Shown here piece by piece: positions 42,986 to 52,283 of a DNA stretch of 64,000 bases. Under the pieces are notes generated by a model. That model ran no database searches, was not told the DNA's origin, and saw only the letters and a list, made by a program, of their open reading frames with translations. Origin of the DNA: Legionellales bacterium (GTDB lineage Bacteria > Pseudomonadota > Gammaproteobacteria > UBA1113); NCBI GenBank assembly GCA_002709565.1, contig PAPY01000008.1:49990-113989 (forward strand). The letters are read 5' to 3'. Position 1 is the stretch's first letter, and the number at the start of each line of letters is the position of its first letter. The translations under genes and the position numbers were made by a program.

Positions 42986-45364
42986 ATGAAACTCAGTGAA
43001 TTATGGTTACGTGAATGGGCTAATCCAGCCATCGACAGTGACACTCTGGTTGCGCGGTTAACCATGGCCGGTCTTGAAGTGGATAGCGTTGACACGGTTG
43101 CCCAACACTTCAATGGCATCGTGGTGGGTGAGGTAGTAGAGGTTAGCCAACATCCTGATGCGGATAAATTACGGGTATGTAAAGTCAATGTGGGTGAGGC
43201 CGAGCCTTTAAGTATTGTGTGTGGTGCTGCCAATGTGGCTAAAGGCATGCGGGTGCCAGTGGCGACGGTGGGGGCTGTTATCGGTGATGATTTCAAGATC
43301 AAAAAAGCCAAGCTCCGTGGCGTAGAATCCTTCGGTATGATTTGTTCCACCAGCGAATTGGGTTTAACCGAAACTTCTGATGGTATTATGGGCTTACCCC
43401 AAGATGCGCCTATCGGCGAAGATATTCGAACTTATTTGCAATTAGACGACAGCAGTATCGATGTCGACTTAACCCCGAACCGTGGTGATTGTTTAAGTGT
43501 GCAAGGGGTGGCGCGAGATGTGGCGGTGATGAATCGTTGTGATTTCACACCCTTGGCTATCGCGTCGGTTAAAGCGACGCACGATGATACTTTTCCCGTT
43601 AACATCATTGCCAAAGAAGACTGTCCTCATTATGTGGGTCGTGTTATCAAGAATATTGATATTCATCGACCTAGTCCCTTATGGTTGACAGAACGCTTGC
43701 GCCGTAGTGGTTTACGCAGCATTGACCCGGTAGTGGATGTGACTAACTACGTCTTGTTGGAATTGGGCCAACCCATGCATGCCTTTGATTTGGATACTCT
43801 GAAAGACGGCATCACTGTGCGTAAAGCTCGGGAAGGGGAAAGTTTAGTCTTACTCGACGGTGAAAACATTACCTTGACCGATGACGTGTTAGTGATTGCC
43901 GATGACGATGGTCCACTGGCGATGGCGGGCATCATGGGTGGTGAGAATAGCGGCGTTACCAGCAATAGCAAGAATATATTCTTGGAGAGTGCTTTTTTTG
44001 CGCCGCAGTTATTAGCGGGCAAAGCCCGCCGTTTTGGTTTGCATACCGATTCGTCTCATCGTTTTGAGCGCGGTGTGGATCCGGCCTTGCAGGTACAAGC
44101 CATTGAGCGTGCGACAGCATTATTGCTCGATATCGTTGGTGGTGAAGCGGGGCCGATTATTGAGGTCCGTGAACCTAGTCTTTATCCTGCCCGCAACATT
44201 ATTGAACTGCGCCGTGAGCGTTTGCAAGCGGTATTGGGCATAACAATACCTGACGCGGATGTCTTGGATATTTTGCAGCGTTGTCAATTTGAGCCGACTG
44301 AGACCAAGGATGGCTGGCAAGTGACAGCGCCGAGTTTCCGTTTTGATATTGAGCGCGAAGAAGATTTAATTGAAGAAGTCATTCGTATTTATGGCTATGA
44401 TAATGTACCGGCAGCAACAGTCTTCGACGAATTAACGGCGAAACATACCAGTGAACGCCAGTTGCCCCTCGACAGGTTTAAGCAATGTTTGAATGACAGG
44501 GATTACAGTGAGGTGATCACTTATAGCTTTGTTGATCACAAGCTACAACAGCGTATGACACCGGGAGACAAGCCTGTCCACTTGTTGAATCCGATTTCTG
44601 CGGATATGTCAGTGATGCGTACCAGTCTTTGGCCGGGGCTTCTACAAGCGGCGGTTTATAATCTTAATCGTCAACAAAGCCGTTTGCGCTTTTTTGAATC
44701 AGGTTTATGTTTCAGCCAGCCGGCAGAAGATATCGAACAAGAGCAACGACTCGCTGGCATTGCAGTTGGCACCATGGCAGAGAAGCAATGGGGCGTGGGC
44801 CAGCGAGCGCTGGATTTTTATGACGTCAAAGGCGATGTGGAGGCGCTGTTCAGTCTCGGTCATGAGTCAGCGACGGTGGAATTCAGCGCTGGTGAGCATC
44901 CAGCCCTGCATCCAGGCCAAACCGCGAAAATTTTCCGTGATAACAAAGAGATAGGCTTGATTGGCCGTTTACACCCACAAATCGCCCAACAGTGGGGTAT
45001 AAATGGGGCAGTTTTCTTATTTGAGCTGTCTTTTCAAGGACTTCGGCATGCAGAATTGCCAAACTTTGCTACACTTTCAAAGTATCCGGCAATTAGCCGA
45101 GATATTGCGGTTGTGGTGGATGAGTCTACCCATGCCGCAGCTGTTATGGAAAACATCAATAATAGTGCAGGTGAATTACTAACCAACCTTCAACTATTTG
45201 ACGTTTATCAAGGAGAAGGAATTGACCCTGGCCACAAAAGTTTAGCTTTAGGCTTGACTTGGCAGGCAGATTCAAGGACTTTGGTAGATGATGAAGTTAA
45301 CCAATTGATGGAGAAGGTTATTAACTCACTCAAAAACAATTTTGGAGCAGTACTGAGGGATTAA
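42986..45364 (+). CDS. pheT: Phenylalanine-tRNA ligase beta subunit
   Basis: A 792-aa beta subunit, usual length. Domains: N-terminal tRNA-binding OB fold (VVGEVVEVSQHPDADKLRVC, about residues 45-64), B3/B4 editing domain (PVVDVTNYVLLELGQPMHAF), B5 (LIEEVIRIYGYDNVP), a catalytic-like core and the C-terminal anticodon-binding ferredoxin fold (SKYPAISRDIAVVVDE). It pairs with PheS to charge tRNA-Phe. Next gene ihfA follows after three bases, the normal gammaproteobacterial order. Confidence 0.96.
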   Translation: MKLSELWLREWANPAIDSDTLVARLTMAGLEVDSVDTVAQHFNGIVVGEVVEVSQHPDADKLRVCKVNVGEAEPLSIVCGAANVAKGMRVPVATVGAVIGDDFKIKKAKLRGVESFGMICSTSELGLTETSDGIMGLPQDAPIGEDIRTYLQLDDSSIDVDLTPNRGDCLSVQGVARDVAVMNRCDFTPLAIASVKATHDDTFPVNIIAKEDCPHYVGRVIKNIDIHRPSPLWLTERLRRSGLRSIDPVVDVTNYVLLELGQPMHAFDLDTLKDGITVRKAREGESLVLLDGENITLTDDVLVIADDDGPLAMAGIMGGENSGVTSNSKNIFLESAFFAPQLLAGKARRFGLHTDSSHRFERGVDPALQVQAIERATALLLDIVGGEAGPIIEVREPSLYPARNIIELRRERLQAVLGITIPDADVLDILQRCQFEPTETKDGWQVTAPSFRFDIEREEDLIEEVIRIYGYDNVPAATVFDELTAKHTSERQLPLDRFKQCLNDRDYSEVITYSFVDHKLQQRMTPGDKPVHLLNPISADMSVMRTSLWPGLLQAAVYNLNRQQSRLRFFESGLCFSQPAEDIEQEQRLAGIAVGTMAEKQWGVGQRALDFYDVKGDVEALFSLGHESATVEFSAGEHPALHPGQTAKIFRDNKEIGLIGRLHPQIAQQWGINGAVFLFELSFQGLRHAELPNFATLSKYPAISRDIAVVVDESTHAAAVMENINNSAGELLTNLQLFDVYQGEGIDPGHKSLALGLTWQADSRTLVDDEVNQLMEKVINSLKNNFGAVLRD

Positions 45365-45367
45365 GAC

Positions 45368-45679
45368 ATGGCATTAACGAAAGCAGATATCAGTGAACGA
45401 TTAGCGGCGAAGATAGGCCTTAATAAGCGCGAGGCGAAAGAAGTCGTCGAATGTTTTTTTCATGAAATTATCAAAGGCTTAGTCACGGAAGGTGAAGTAA
45501 AACTTTCCGGTTTTGGTAATTTTTCGACCCGCGACAAAAAAGCACGACCCGGCCGCAACCCAAAAACCGGCGAAGCAGTAGAAATTAGTGCGCGACGTGT
45601 GGTAACGTTCCATGCAGGGCAAAAACTCAAGACACATGTTGAGCAATATGCAGGAACGAACGATCAAGAAGACAGCTGA
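45368..45679 (+). CDS. ihfA: Integration host factor alpha subunit
   Basis: A 103-aa DNA-bending protein of the HU/IHF family. The start [20 protein letters not shown] and the [20 protein letters not shown] arm region with the intercalating Pro are diagnostic. [18 protein letters not shown] follows. It forms IHF with IhfB and shapes promoters and recombination sites. It overlaps the following MerR-like gene by 32 bases. Confidence 0.95.
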   Translation: MALTKADISERLAAKIGLNKREAKEVVECFFHEIIKGLVTEGEVKLSGFGNFSTRDKKARPGRNPKTGEAVEISARRVVTFHAGQKLKTHVEQYAGTNDQEDS

Positions 45680-46025
45680 TTTAGGGCCGATACCGGAGAA
45701 ACGCTATTTCACGATAGGTGAGGCTAGCGTTCTTTGTGACGTCAAAGCCCATGTGCTGCGCTATTGGGAGCAGGAATTCCCTCAGCTCGAACCCTGCAAA
45801 CGCCGCGGTAACCGCCGTTATTATCAGCATAAAGACGTTGAATTAGCCCGTCGCATCCGTTGGTTGCTCTACGAGCAGGGTTACACCATCAGTGGTGCCC
45901 GTGCCATTCTCAACAAAGAAAATTCCCAGCCCGAACCCCCAGCTAGTCAGAAAGCACAAGTATCTTCGCCAGCAAATACTCAGATTATCAATGAGTTAGA
46001 AGAAGTTCTTCAGATCTTAGATTAA
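45648..46025 (+). CDS. MerR family regulator
   Basis: A 125-aa protein with a MerR-type winged helix: [60 protein letters not shown] and [12 protein letters not shown] MerR-like gene directly after ihfA is standard in gammaproteobacteria. It lacks a long C-terminal effector domain and the metal-binding Cys of true MerR; only about 40 polar residues follow. I place the start at ATG 45648 inside the ihfA end; an ATG at 45612 would add 12 residues. Its targets are not known. Confidence 0.88.
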   Translation: MQERTIKKTADLGPIPEKRYFTIGEASVLCDVKAHVLRYWEQEFPQLEPCKRRGNRRYYQHKDVELARRIRWLLYEQGYTISGARAILNKENSQPEPPASQKAQVSSPANTQIINELEEVLQILD

Positions 46026-46042
46026 TTGGGGGTTACTTTAGT

Positions 46043-46714
46043 TTGCTGGAGACTGATGACACCAATGTTGTCAAATCAAAATTAACTGAGCTTAATAAGC
46101 TGCATGCAAAATTAAACGAAGCAACGACAGCAGGTGAATTTTTGCTCAAACTCAAGCTCTTTGAGCTTCAGGAAGTTATTAACTCACTCCAGGATAGTGA
46201 AGACACGGCTCATCAGTTTATACAAGGTATTGCTGAGATCAAACAAATCATAGAAGAGGAAAATACCGACCCAAATTCCAACTACACAACGACAAAGCTC
46301 ATAGATATAGCACAGCATACCCTTGATTATGTGCATGATATTCAATGTATTCGTGACATGAAAGCCACAGATGAGGTTAAAAATAAACATTACGTTGCCG
46401 TGTCAAAAAACTTCCGCATGGATATGGCCACTGACAAACGTTTAAGGGGAGCAACCGTGATGTTAGTTTCTGGTGCGGCGACGTATATTGGTGGTGTGTG
46501 TATCACCCTAGGATTGACGATTGCGCTGGGACCGCTGGGATTTGCGTTAGGTGCTGCAGGTACAGTGGCGGCTGTTTTTGCTGCCAGTGGTGCAGGATTT
46601 TTGGCGGGTAAGCAAAGCGCGTCAGAAGCTGAGCAAAAAATACAAGACCATGCCAAAGATGCTGGCGAGGAGGCAAAAAAGGGCTTTAAATCCGGCCCAC
46701 CAGGCGCTAGCTAA
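46043..46714 (+). CDS. Unknown protein with the shared C-terminal helical/hydrophobic module
   Basis: A 223-aa protein: coiled-coil N-terminus (about residues 8-50), then the motif SNYTTTKLIDIAQHTLDYVH, the helix KNKHYVAVSKNFRMDMATD, two hydrophobic Gly/Ala-rich segments (about 137-190, including VMLVSGAATYIGGVCITLGL) and a polar tail with KQSASEAEQK. The same order closes both PP2C-like proteins downstream, so the three genes share a module that likely inserts as a membrane hairpin. The start is uncertain: TTG 46043 with GGGGG about 11 bases upstream. It starts 17 bases after the MerR gene and could be read with it. Confidence 0.6.
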   Translation: MLETDDTNVVKSKLTELNKLHAKLNEATTAGEFLLKLKLFELQEVINSLQDSEDTAHQFIQGIAEIKQIIEEENTDPNSNYTTTKLIDIAQHTLDYVHDIQCIRDMKATDEVKNKHYVAVSKNFRMDMATDKRLRGATVMLVSGAATYIGGVCITLGLTIALGPLGFALGAAGTVAAVFAASGAGFLAGKQSASEAEQKIQDHAKDAGEEAKKGFKSGPPGAS

Positions 46715-46869
46715 GCTGACTCTCTTGATGGCTGGGTAAAAATCACCCAAATCCGTGCTATTTCTGTAATAAATTCGCTTAAATCCCACAAAATCACCAC
46801 ACCATAATAGTTTGTTAAGAATCAAAGTGTTAGTATACGCACAATACTTATCCAGAATAGGTTCCTAAT

Positions 46870-49218
46870 ATGCCAGGTCAAGCTAAATCCATCAAACACC
46901 AACCTCGCTATCGCGGTGAGAGAGCGCCTGCGGATCTCGAGTTTGACGCAGCTAATGGTAAGGTAGATTATTCAGCATTTTATCGTTTCCTAGGTATCAA
47001 TATTGGCATTACCGAAAAGAAGGGCGTGAGAAGTTCCCAAGAAGACCGTGTCACTGTAAACCGTATCGAGTTCTGGGGGTTGCTTAGTTCACAAGAGCAA
47101 ACTGCTGCATTCAAGGCAGCCTGCGCCTTACTACAAACACAGATCAATACCCAACAAGAACCTGAGTACCAAGCATGGCTTGCAGATGCACGGCGGAAGG
47201 CACGGGCAAAGCAAAAAGTAACAAAGCATTCTGAATCCGGCGCAACCGCCGTTTTCGCTGTTACTGGCAAGAATGGCGTTCTCGCCAGTAATCTAGGTGA
47301 TGCAGAGGGATTGCGCGTTGTTGCTGATGCTGAAACACCGGTTTCGTTGACACCTGAGCTGCATGATTGCCACAGTGCGGCTGAAAATCAGCGGATACGG
47401 ACTCTAATCAATAGCGAAGCACCAGAAGTCCAAAATCAGTCATACGAGGGCACAGTTACTGAAACTGATGCTCTTGGGATAGAAAGAGAAAGAAAAATTA
47501 CAATATCTCGCGGTATTAATAAAATGCCGGAGGGGAAACGACTTGCAACAGGCTCGACACGAGCTCGCGGTGCTCTTGAACCGACAGCTGGTTTCGGTGA
47601 TAGTGGTTATGGTAATCTAGTGCTTCGAGAGCCAGCGACTAATCACTACAATCATTTAGCTAGCGAACAGCGAACTTTTGATATCTATGCTTGTGATGGT
47701 TTGCGAGAAGGCTTTGCTGAGCCAATTTTGAAGCAATGGTATAGAGATCGCCATGGGTATGTTCCTGATGATGGTGTGCCACATGATTATAGAGAGTCAA
47801 TTCTTGACGACCCAACTCAAAGTACAAGGCTAACTAGCGCAACAAACAAAGCTATACAAAAATTTATTAATGACCTCCTTAAGCATAATGCTGATATCAC
47901 TACACAAGATCTGAGCGAGGTCTTAGCACAAGAGGCCATTGAGCGCGGCTCATGCGATAATGTGTCGGTTCAAGTCGTTGAGATTACGCCTCAGGAGATA
48001 GATCCAGAGGTAGGTATTCTCACGGCTGTTTATGATGGCCATAGCGGTGAGAAAACTTCCCAGCACTTGGCAGACCATTTCAATACTGTTTTGCAAGCGC
48101 AAGTGTTAAAGAAAGTGTTGAGCAAAGAGAGTGAGCTCAGTGAAAGACTGAATGCGTTAAAAAGCCAGCTTGACGAGCTTTTACAGCGAGCAGAGGTCGG
48201 TGAAGGCTATTATGCCCAGCTTCGAGTTGTGAATGAAGAGGTTATTGCCCGCTGTGCAATTCACAAGGCTGAGAATAAAAAAGAAGCATTGCGAAATTCA
48301 ACAGCGGCTAGGTTTGCGCTGCAAAACGCTGACTCAAATCAATTATTTCAATCACTGCTTGCACAAAGTGTGGCGCTTCGTGATGAGTTAAATCGACTTA
48401 ATAATGATTATAATTTAAATTTGGACAATACAAATAATGATTTTAGCACCGAAGCTTGTTTCGATACACTTACTAAACTGTTTACTGTTGATGAGCAAAC
48501 TATCCTAAAAAACCTTCGCCAAATCCACCAGGTTTTTCACCCTGAGTCTGTGGGCTCGGATGGTGGACGAGATGATCAGCAGCGTGACTCAGACAGTGAG
48601 AGTGAAAGTGAAGGAGACGAAAGTCGGCAACCATTAGTCGCTAAACCGTCTACTCTCTTTGAACAAAGTCTCAATGAGTTCCGTGAAGTTGTTTTACAAA
48701 ATCTCGATGATCCTGATGGCGGATACACAACCTCGCAGCTTGTCCAAATTGCTGCTGCGGGTGTTACCTACGCAAAAGCGATAAAACGTATTCACGATGA
48801 TGCTGATATGCAACCACGAGAGAAACAAGCCCTGTATATCGAGGCATCCAAACAATTCCGCCACCAAGCGTTGATGCCGAAATCAACACGCCAAAAAGTA
48901 AAAGGCGTCGCTGCTGGTGGGGTATGTGGCTTGCTCACCGGTGCCGTGGCCGGTTGTATTGCGTCAGGCGGGGTCTATTTAGGCTTTCATGTTATTGCTG
49001 CTACCACGATTGCTGCAGCCCTAGGTCCTATTGGCTGGGCCGTGGTTGGTGGTATCGTGGCTGTTGCTCTCGTGGGTGCTGGCATAGGGGCTGGTGTTGG
49101 CTTCTGGGCAGGCTCCCGCAAATCTGCATCCGAGCGAGCGATGGATAGTGAAATTAACAAGACTGCTAAAGCAGCCAAGTCATATGCTCTGTCTTCACCC
49201 AGTGCTCGAGCTGGCTAA
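46870..49218 (+). CDS. PP2C-like protein A with permuted catalytic motif order (782 aa)
   Basis: PP2C (PPM) phosphatase motifs are present but not in the standard order. From the N-terminus: SSQEDR (E58/D59), GATAV (124-128), NLGDAEG (141-147), ISRG (212), YACDGLREG (D276), SCDNVSV (D363), and only then the metal-binding VYDGHSG (D389, nt 48034), which normally follows QED directly. All four expected metal-ligand acids remain. After the domain come a coiled coil (about 405-480), a helical region, an acidic Ser/Asp/Glu patch (about 573-596) and the shared C-terminal module with two hydrophobic segments (about 705-765). The N-terminal 40 residues are basic. The protein is likely membrane-tethered; phosphatase activity is inferred. 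Confidence 0.65.
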   Translation: MPGQAKSIKHQPRYRGERAPADLEFDAANGKVDYSAFYRFLGINIGITEKKGVRSSQEDRVTVNRIEFWGLLSSQEQTAAFKAACALLQTQINTQQEPEYQAWLADARRKARAKQKVTKHSESGATAVFAVTGKNGVLASNLGDAEGLRVVADAETPVSLTPELHDCHSAAENQRIRTLINSEAPEVQNQSYEGTVTETDALGIERERKITISRGINKMPEGKRLATGSTRARGALEPTAGFGDSGYGNLVLREPATNHYNHLASEQRTFDIYACDGLREGFAEPILKQWYRDRHGYVPDDGVPHDYRESILDDPTQSTRLTSATNKAIQKFINDLLKHNADITTQDLSEVLAQEAIERGSCDNVSVQVVEITPQEIDPEVGILTAVYDGHSGEKTSQHLADHFNTVLQAQVLKKVLSKESELSERLNALKSQLDELLQRAEVGEGYYAQLRVVNEEVIARCAIHKAENKKEALRNSTAARFALQNADSNQLFQSLLAQSVALRDELNRLNNDYNLNLDNTNNDFSTEACFDTLTKLFTVDEQTILKNLRQIHQVFHPESVGSDGGRDDQQRDSDSESESEGDESRQPLVAKPSTLFEQSLNEFREVVLQNLDDPDGGYTTSQLVQIAAAGVTYAKAIKRIHDDADMQPREKQALYIEASKQFRHQALMPKSTRQKVKGVAAGGVCGLLTGAVAGCIASGGVYLGFHVIAATTIAAALGPIGWAVVGGIVAVALVGAGIGAGVGFWAGSRKSASERAMDSEINKTAKAAKSYALSSPSARAG

Positions 49219-49380
49219 GTCATTGATTTAGGTCTTTAGAGCAGGTTTCTCTGCAGATTTACCAAAACTTTACAGTAAATAACTACAAAAACCCGTATTT
49301 TACAGTGATTAGGGTGATTTTTATAAGATTACCTTAACTTTCGCGGCCTATGCTTTAGGCAGTAATTAAGTAATCAGCCC

Positions 49381-51642
49381 GTGAGGCTGGGGAAAGAGTT
49401 AGTGTATACGTTTCTGCGATATTTTGATTTAACAGAAGGACTACCCACAGAGCAGTTCGAGATTAAAGATCTTGCTGCTCGAAGGCTTATTGACTATAGC
49501 GTCAGTGACACCGATGTTGGCGCAACAGAGCTAAAAGGGCGGCGACCTTATCAAGAAGATAGCATTGCTTTCGGTGCTGTTGATGGTTTTCATTTACTGT
49601 CTGACGATGAAAAAACGGCATTTCTAAAAGAGCTCTATCGGCGGTTGCAACAAAATCATGGTCAGCAGCGGGAGATAGGCTCTACTGCTGTCACTGCTGT
49701 TATTAATAGACAAGACGGTAAATTCTCTATTACAACTGCCCATGCGGGTGATAGTGAAGCCTTCGTCTATAGAAGAAGTGAGACTCCCTCAAGACTTGAG
49801 CCATTGATTGAAGTCTTGCATAACCCATCGAGCCCCAGTGAGAAACAACGAATCGAAGGTGCTGGAGGTGTTGTCGATGGTAAGCGTCTAGGCGGGCGCT
49901 TTGGCCTTGCTGTTTCTCGAGGGCTTGGCGATACAGCTCATGAAGCCTATCATTTATCTCATGATCCAGATATTGGCACTCATAATTTAGACTCGCCAGA
50001 TGAAGGCGAACGCATCTTTGTTATCGCAGCTTGTGATGGCTTGCGAGAGGGATTCAATAAGGCAGCGAAGAGAGTAAACAAAGATTTAGAGGGAGATGCA
50101 CTAACAACGAAGGTCAATAATGATATTAATGCATTTATTCAAGAAAATCTCCAAGCAAATTCTGACATCACCTGTGAGGAGCTCAGCCAAGCCCTTGCAG
50201 AAGAAGCCATTAGACGTGGCTCAAGAGACAATGTCTCTGTCGTCGTCCGCGAAGTCAAAGCTGATATGCCTGATGGCGCTTATGCAGTCAATGTTTTTGA
50301 TGGGCATGGTGAAGAAGAGCTTGGCCATGTAGTATCACAAGCATTGGGTAATAATTTCATGGCTGATTTTCAGGGGTTGTATAATGAGTTATACCTTAAT
50401 CCAGAGGAAGAACGTTTTTCAAGTTATCTAGCTGACGATGATTTTTCTGCGGCGATGAATGATGCTACCACTAGTTATGCGCAGTACCGTGTCTTGGCTG
50501 ACCTTGCTAAGGGGGCTGCAACAACGGGTTTGGGTCAAGGCGACAATAATAAATTTGTACACTTGAAGCCAGCGTTTATTTTCTCTGAAATGATTAAACG
50601 GCAAAACCTATCAAATCCTGAGATACTGCAAGAATTATTTGCCGAAGAATTGCGTTCAGGCAAAGTCTTCTCTGAGACTGATTTTAAAGCTGAGTATGAC
50701 AACGGAATGGAGCCTGCAAATCTGGCTGCTTATCTTAAAAGCAATGAGTTTGCCAACGTTGCAGCTTCACAAGATCGGGATCAGTCAGTAGAAGAGTATA
50801 GTTTTGATATCAATGAAGAGGCAGCAGCAGATAAGCCTGAGGGAAGGTATAATACGCTAGCAAGTCTTGCTAGAGACGCTGCTGCAAAAGGGTTAGGTAG
50901 AGCTGGTAATAAACATACATACACTCATCTAAGCCCTGAGCACATCTTTGCTGAGATGATTAAAGCAAAAGAGTTTGAGAATCAAGATCTATTGAACGAT
51001 ATTTTCGCCCTAGAGAAGGCTCTATTGCAAAGTGATCTTGCCGGTCATGAGTATTCAGATCTGAGACAGAAGGTGAAAAACTTAAAGCGCAAAGTATTTG
51101 ACAACCTTGATGCAGAGGACTCTTACTCTGTAACACAACTCCGCCACACTGTCCAAAGTACGACAGAGTTTGTCAATGAAGTTGCACGTTTACACAAGCA
51201 GTATCAACCAGCTCAACAAAGTAGTAGGACAGAAGATCAACAGCGGGACTTAACCACAGAGCTTGGTGAAGCTGCTGATAAGTATTACGCAAAAGCTGTC
51301 CCTGCAATGCCTAAGAAGTGGGCGGTAGGTGAAACAGTAATGGCAGTCATTGGTGCTGTAGTAGGTGCAGTAATTGGAACTGTAGCTGGATTATTTTTAG
51401 CGCCTATTGCGGCTGCAGTTGCAAGTGGACCTACAGCAGGCTGGGGCGCTGCTCCTGCAGGTATATTGACGCTTGCTGGGTGTATTGCGTTAGGCTTTAA
51501 TCTTGGACTTGGTGCAGGTGTTAAGGGTACAAGAGAAGTTTACGCTCGTTTCTTCAAATCCCCACCCAAACAAGATCTCGACCAAGCGGTTGAAGATATT
51601 GTCAAGGAAGTAAAGAAGCCCCCAGGTCCATCTCCCGTTTAA
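49381..51642 (+). CDS. PP2C-like protein B with permuted catalytic motif order (753 aa)
   Basis: This is the better-preserved of the two phosphatase-like proteins. Order: PYQEDS (E59/D60), GSTAVTAV (100-107), HAGDSEAFV (121-129), EKQRIEGAGGVVDG, FGLAVSRGLGD (174-184), AACDGLREG (D219), SRDNVSVVV (D283), then VFDGHGEEE (D307, nt 50299) after the position where the domain should end. A duplicated segment of about 57 residues follows (about 368-423 and 489-545, each with LA-LA/R-xAAxxGLG and IFxEMIK). The C-terminal module has YSVTQLRHTV and Gly/Ala-rich hydrophobic helices (about 655-710). Start GTG 49381 is uncertain; GTG 49402 has a better ribosome-binding sequence. Confidence 0.65.
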   Translation: MRLGKELVYTFLRYFDLTEGLPTEQFEIKDLAARRLIDYSVSDTDVGATELKGRRPYQEDSIAFGAVDGFHLLSDDEKTAFLKELYRRLQQNHGQQREIGSTAVTAVINRQDGKFSITTAHAGDSEAFVYRRSETPSRLEPLIEVLHNPSSPSEKQRIEGAGGVVDGKRLGGRFGLAVSRGLGDTAHEAYHLSHDPDIGTHNLDSPDEGERIFVIAACDGLREGFNKAAKRVNKDLEGDALTTKVNNDINAFIQENLQANSDITCEELSQALAEEAIRRGSRDNVSVVVREVKADMPDGAYAVNVFDGHGEEELGHVVSQALGNNFMADFQGLYNELYLNPEEERFSSYLADDDFSAAMNDATTSYAQYRVLADLAKGAATTGLGQGDNNKFVHLKPAFIFSEMIKRQNLSNPEILQELFAEELRSGKVFSETDFKAEYDNGMEPANLAAYLKSNEFANVAASQDRDQSVEEYSFDINEEAAADKPEGRYNTLASLARDAAAKGLGRAGNKHTYTHLSPEHIFAEMIKAKEFENQDLLNDIFALEKALLQSDLAGHEYSDLRQKVKNLKRKVFDNLDAEDSYSVTQLRHTVQSTTEFVNEVARLHKQYQPAQQSSRTEDQQRDLTTELGEAADKYYAKAVPAMPKKWAVGETVMAVIGAVVGAVIGTVAGLFLAPIAAAVASGPTAGWGAAPAGILTLAGCIALGFNLGLGAGVKGTREVYARFFKSPPKQDLDQAVEDIVKEVKKPPGPSPV
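50482..50649 (+). repeat. Internal duplicated segment of protein B, copy 1
   Basis: Residues about 368-423 of the 753-aa PP2C-like protein match residues 489-545: RVLADLAKGAATTGLG versus NTLASLARDAAAKGLG, and HLKPAFIFSEMIK versus HLSPEHIFAEMIK. The copies diverge at DNA level, so the duplication is old. Confidence 0.7.
50845..51015 (+). repeat. Internal duplicated segment of protein B, copy 2
   Basis: Second copy of the segment described at 50482-50649. A linker of about 65 residues separates the two. Confidence 0.7.
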
Positions 51643-51651
51643 TCGTACTTC

Positions 51652-52092
51652 TTACCGCCACAACACCTTTAACGTATCAAAACTGCTTAAACCAATAACA
51701 ACTAGCGTGCCAATAATCCAGATAATACTATCACGCCAATAATGTTGGGGCAGGGTGTTAGTATCTTTGGTTCCTAATACCCGATTCACTTGTCGTACTT
51801 GCAACGGTGTTAATAACACTAACCACAGTATACCCGCGATAACTAACAGACCTGTGTAATGAACGAAACTATCTACACCCGTGTTTAAACTTACACTGGC
51901 AGCAAACAAGACGATAAGGCTACCTAACACGGCAATAAACTCAGCGCCACTAAATTGCCGTTGGGCTTGGCGTATCACGGCCACATCAAGGCTACTGTCC
52001 GCACGCAGTTTCCACAATAGGGTTAAGACCACGTGACCGATGAAAACGGCACTGGCAAATAGATAAAGGGTTTTGCTGAATAAATGCGTCAT
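51652..52092 (-). CDS. Four-helix membrane protein, DUF2269-like
   Basis: A 146-aa integral membrane protein with about four helices: LYLFASAVFIGHVVLTLLWK, AEFIAVLGSLIVLFAASVSL, GLLVIAGILWLVLLTPLQVR and DSIIWIIGTLVVIGLSSFDT. The pattern and the early GH in helix 1 fit predicted integral membrane proteins of the DUF2269 kind. No enzymatic motif. It ends ten bases past the convergent phosphatase-like gene. The family has no established function. Confidence 0.55.
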   Translation of the reverse strand: MTHLFSKTLYLFASAVFIGHVVLTLLWKLRADSSLDVAVIRQAQRQFSGAEFIAVLGSLIVLFAASVSLNTGVDSFVHYTGLLVIAGILWLVLLTPLQVRQVNRVLGTKDTNTLPQHYWRDSIIWIIGTLVVIGLSSFDTLKVLWR

Positions 52093-52175
52093 AGCATGGC
52101 CAAAATTTACTCGTCAATAAGGTAAGGCAGATAGTACCATTTCTTTAGCGGATCGGGTATCATAGCCAGCCATTT

Positions 52176-52252
52176 CGGGGCGTAGCGCAGCCTGGTAGCG
52201 CACATGCATGGGGTGCATGTGGTCGCTGGTTCGAATCCAGTCGCCCCGACCA
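52176..52252 (+). tRNA. tRNA-Pro (anticodon GGG)
   Basis: Acceptor CGGGGCG/CGCCCCG, anticodon stem CATGC/GCATG with loop ATGGGGT giving GGG, T-loop GTTCGAATC and an encoded CCA. Second proline tRNA of the window; it lies 31 bases before icd. Confidence 0.95.
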
Positions 52253-52283
52253 TTCTTTCGGCACAGCACAATAAGGAGTTCCT

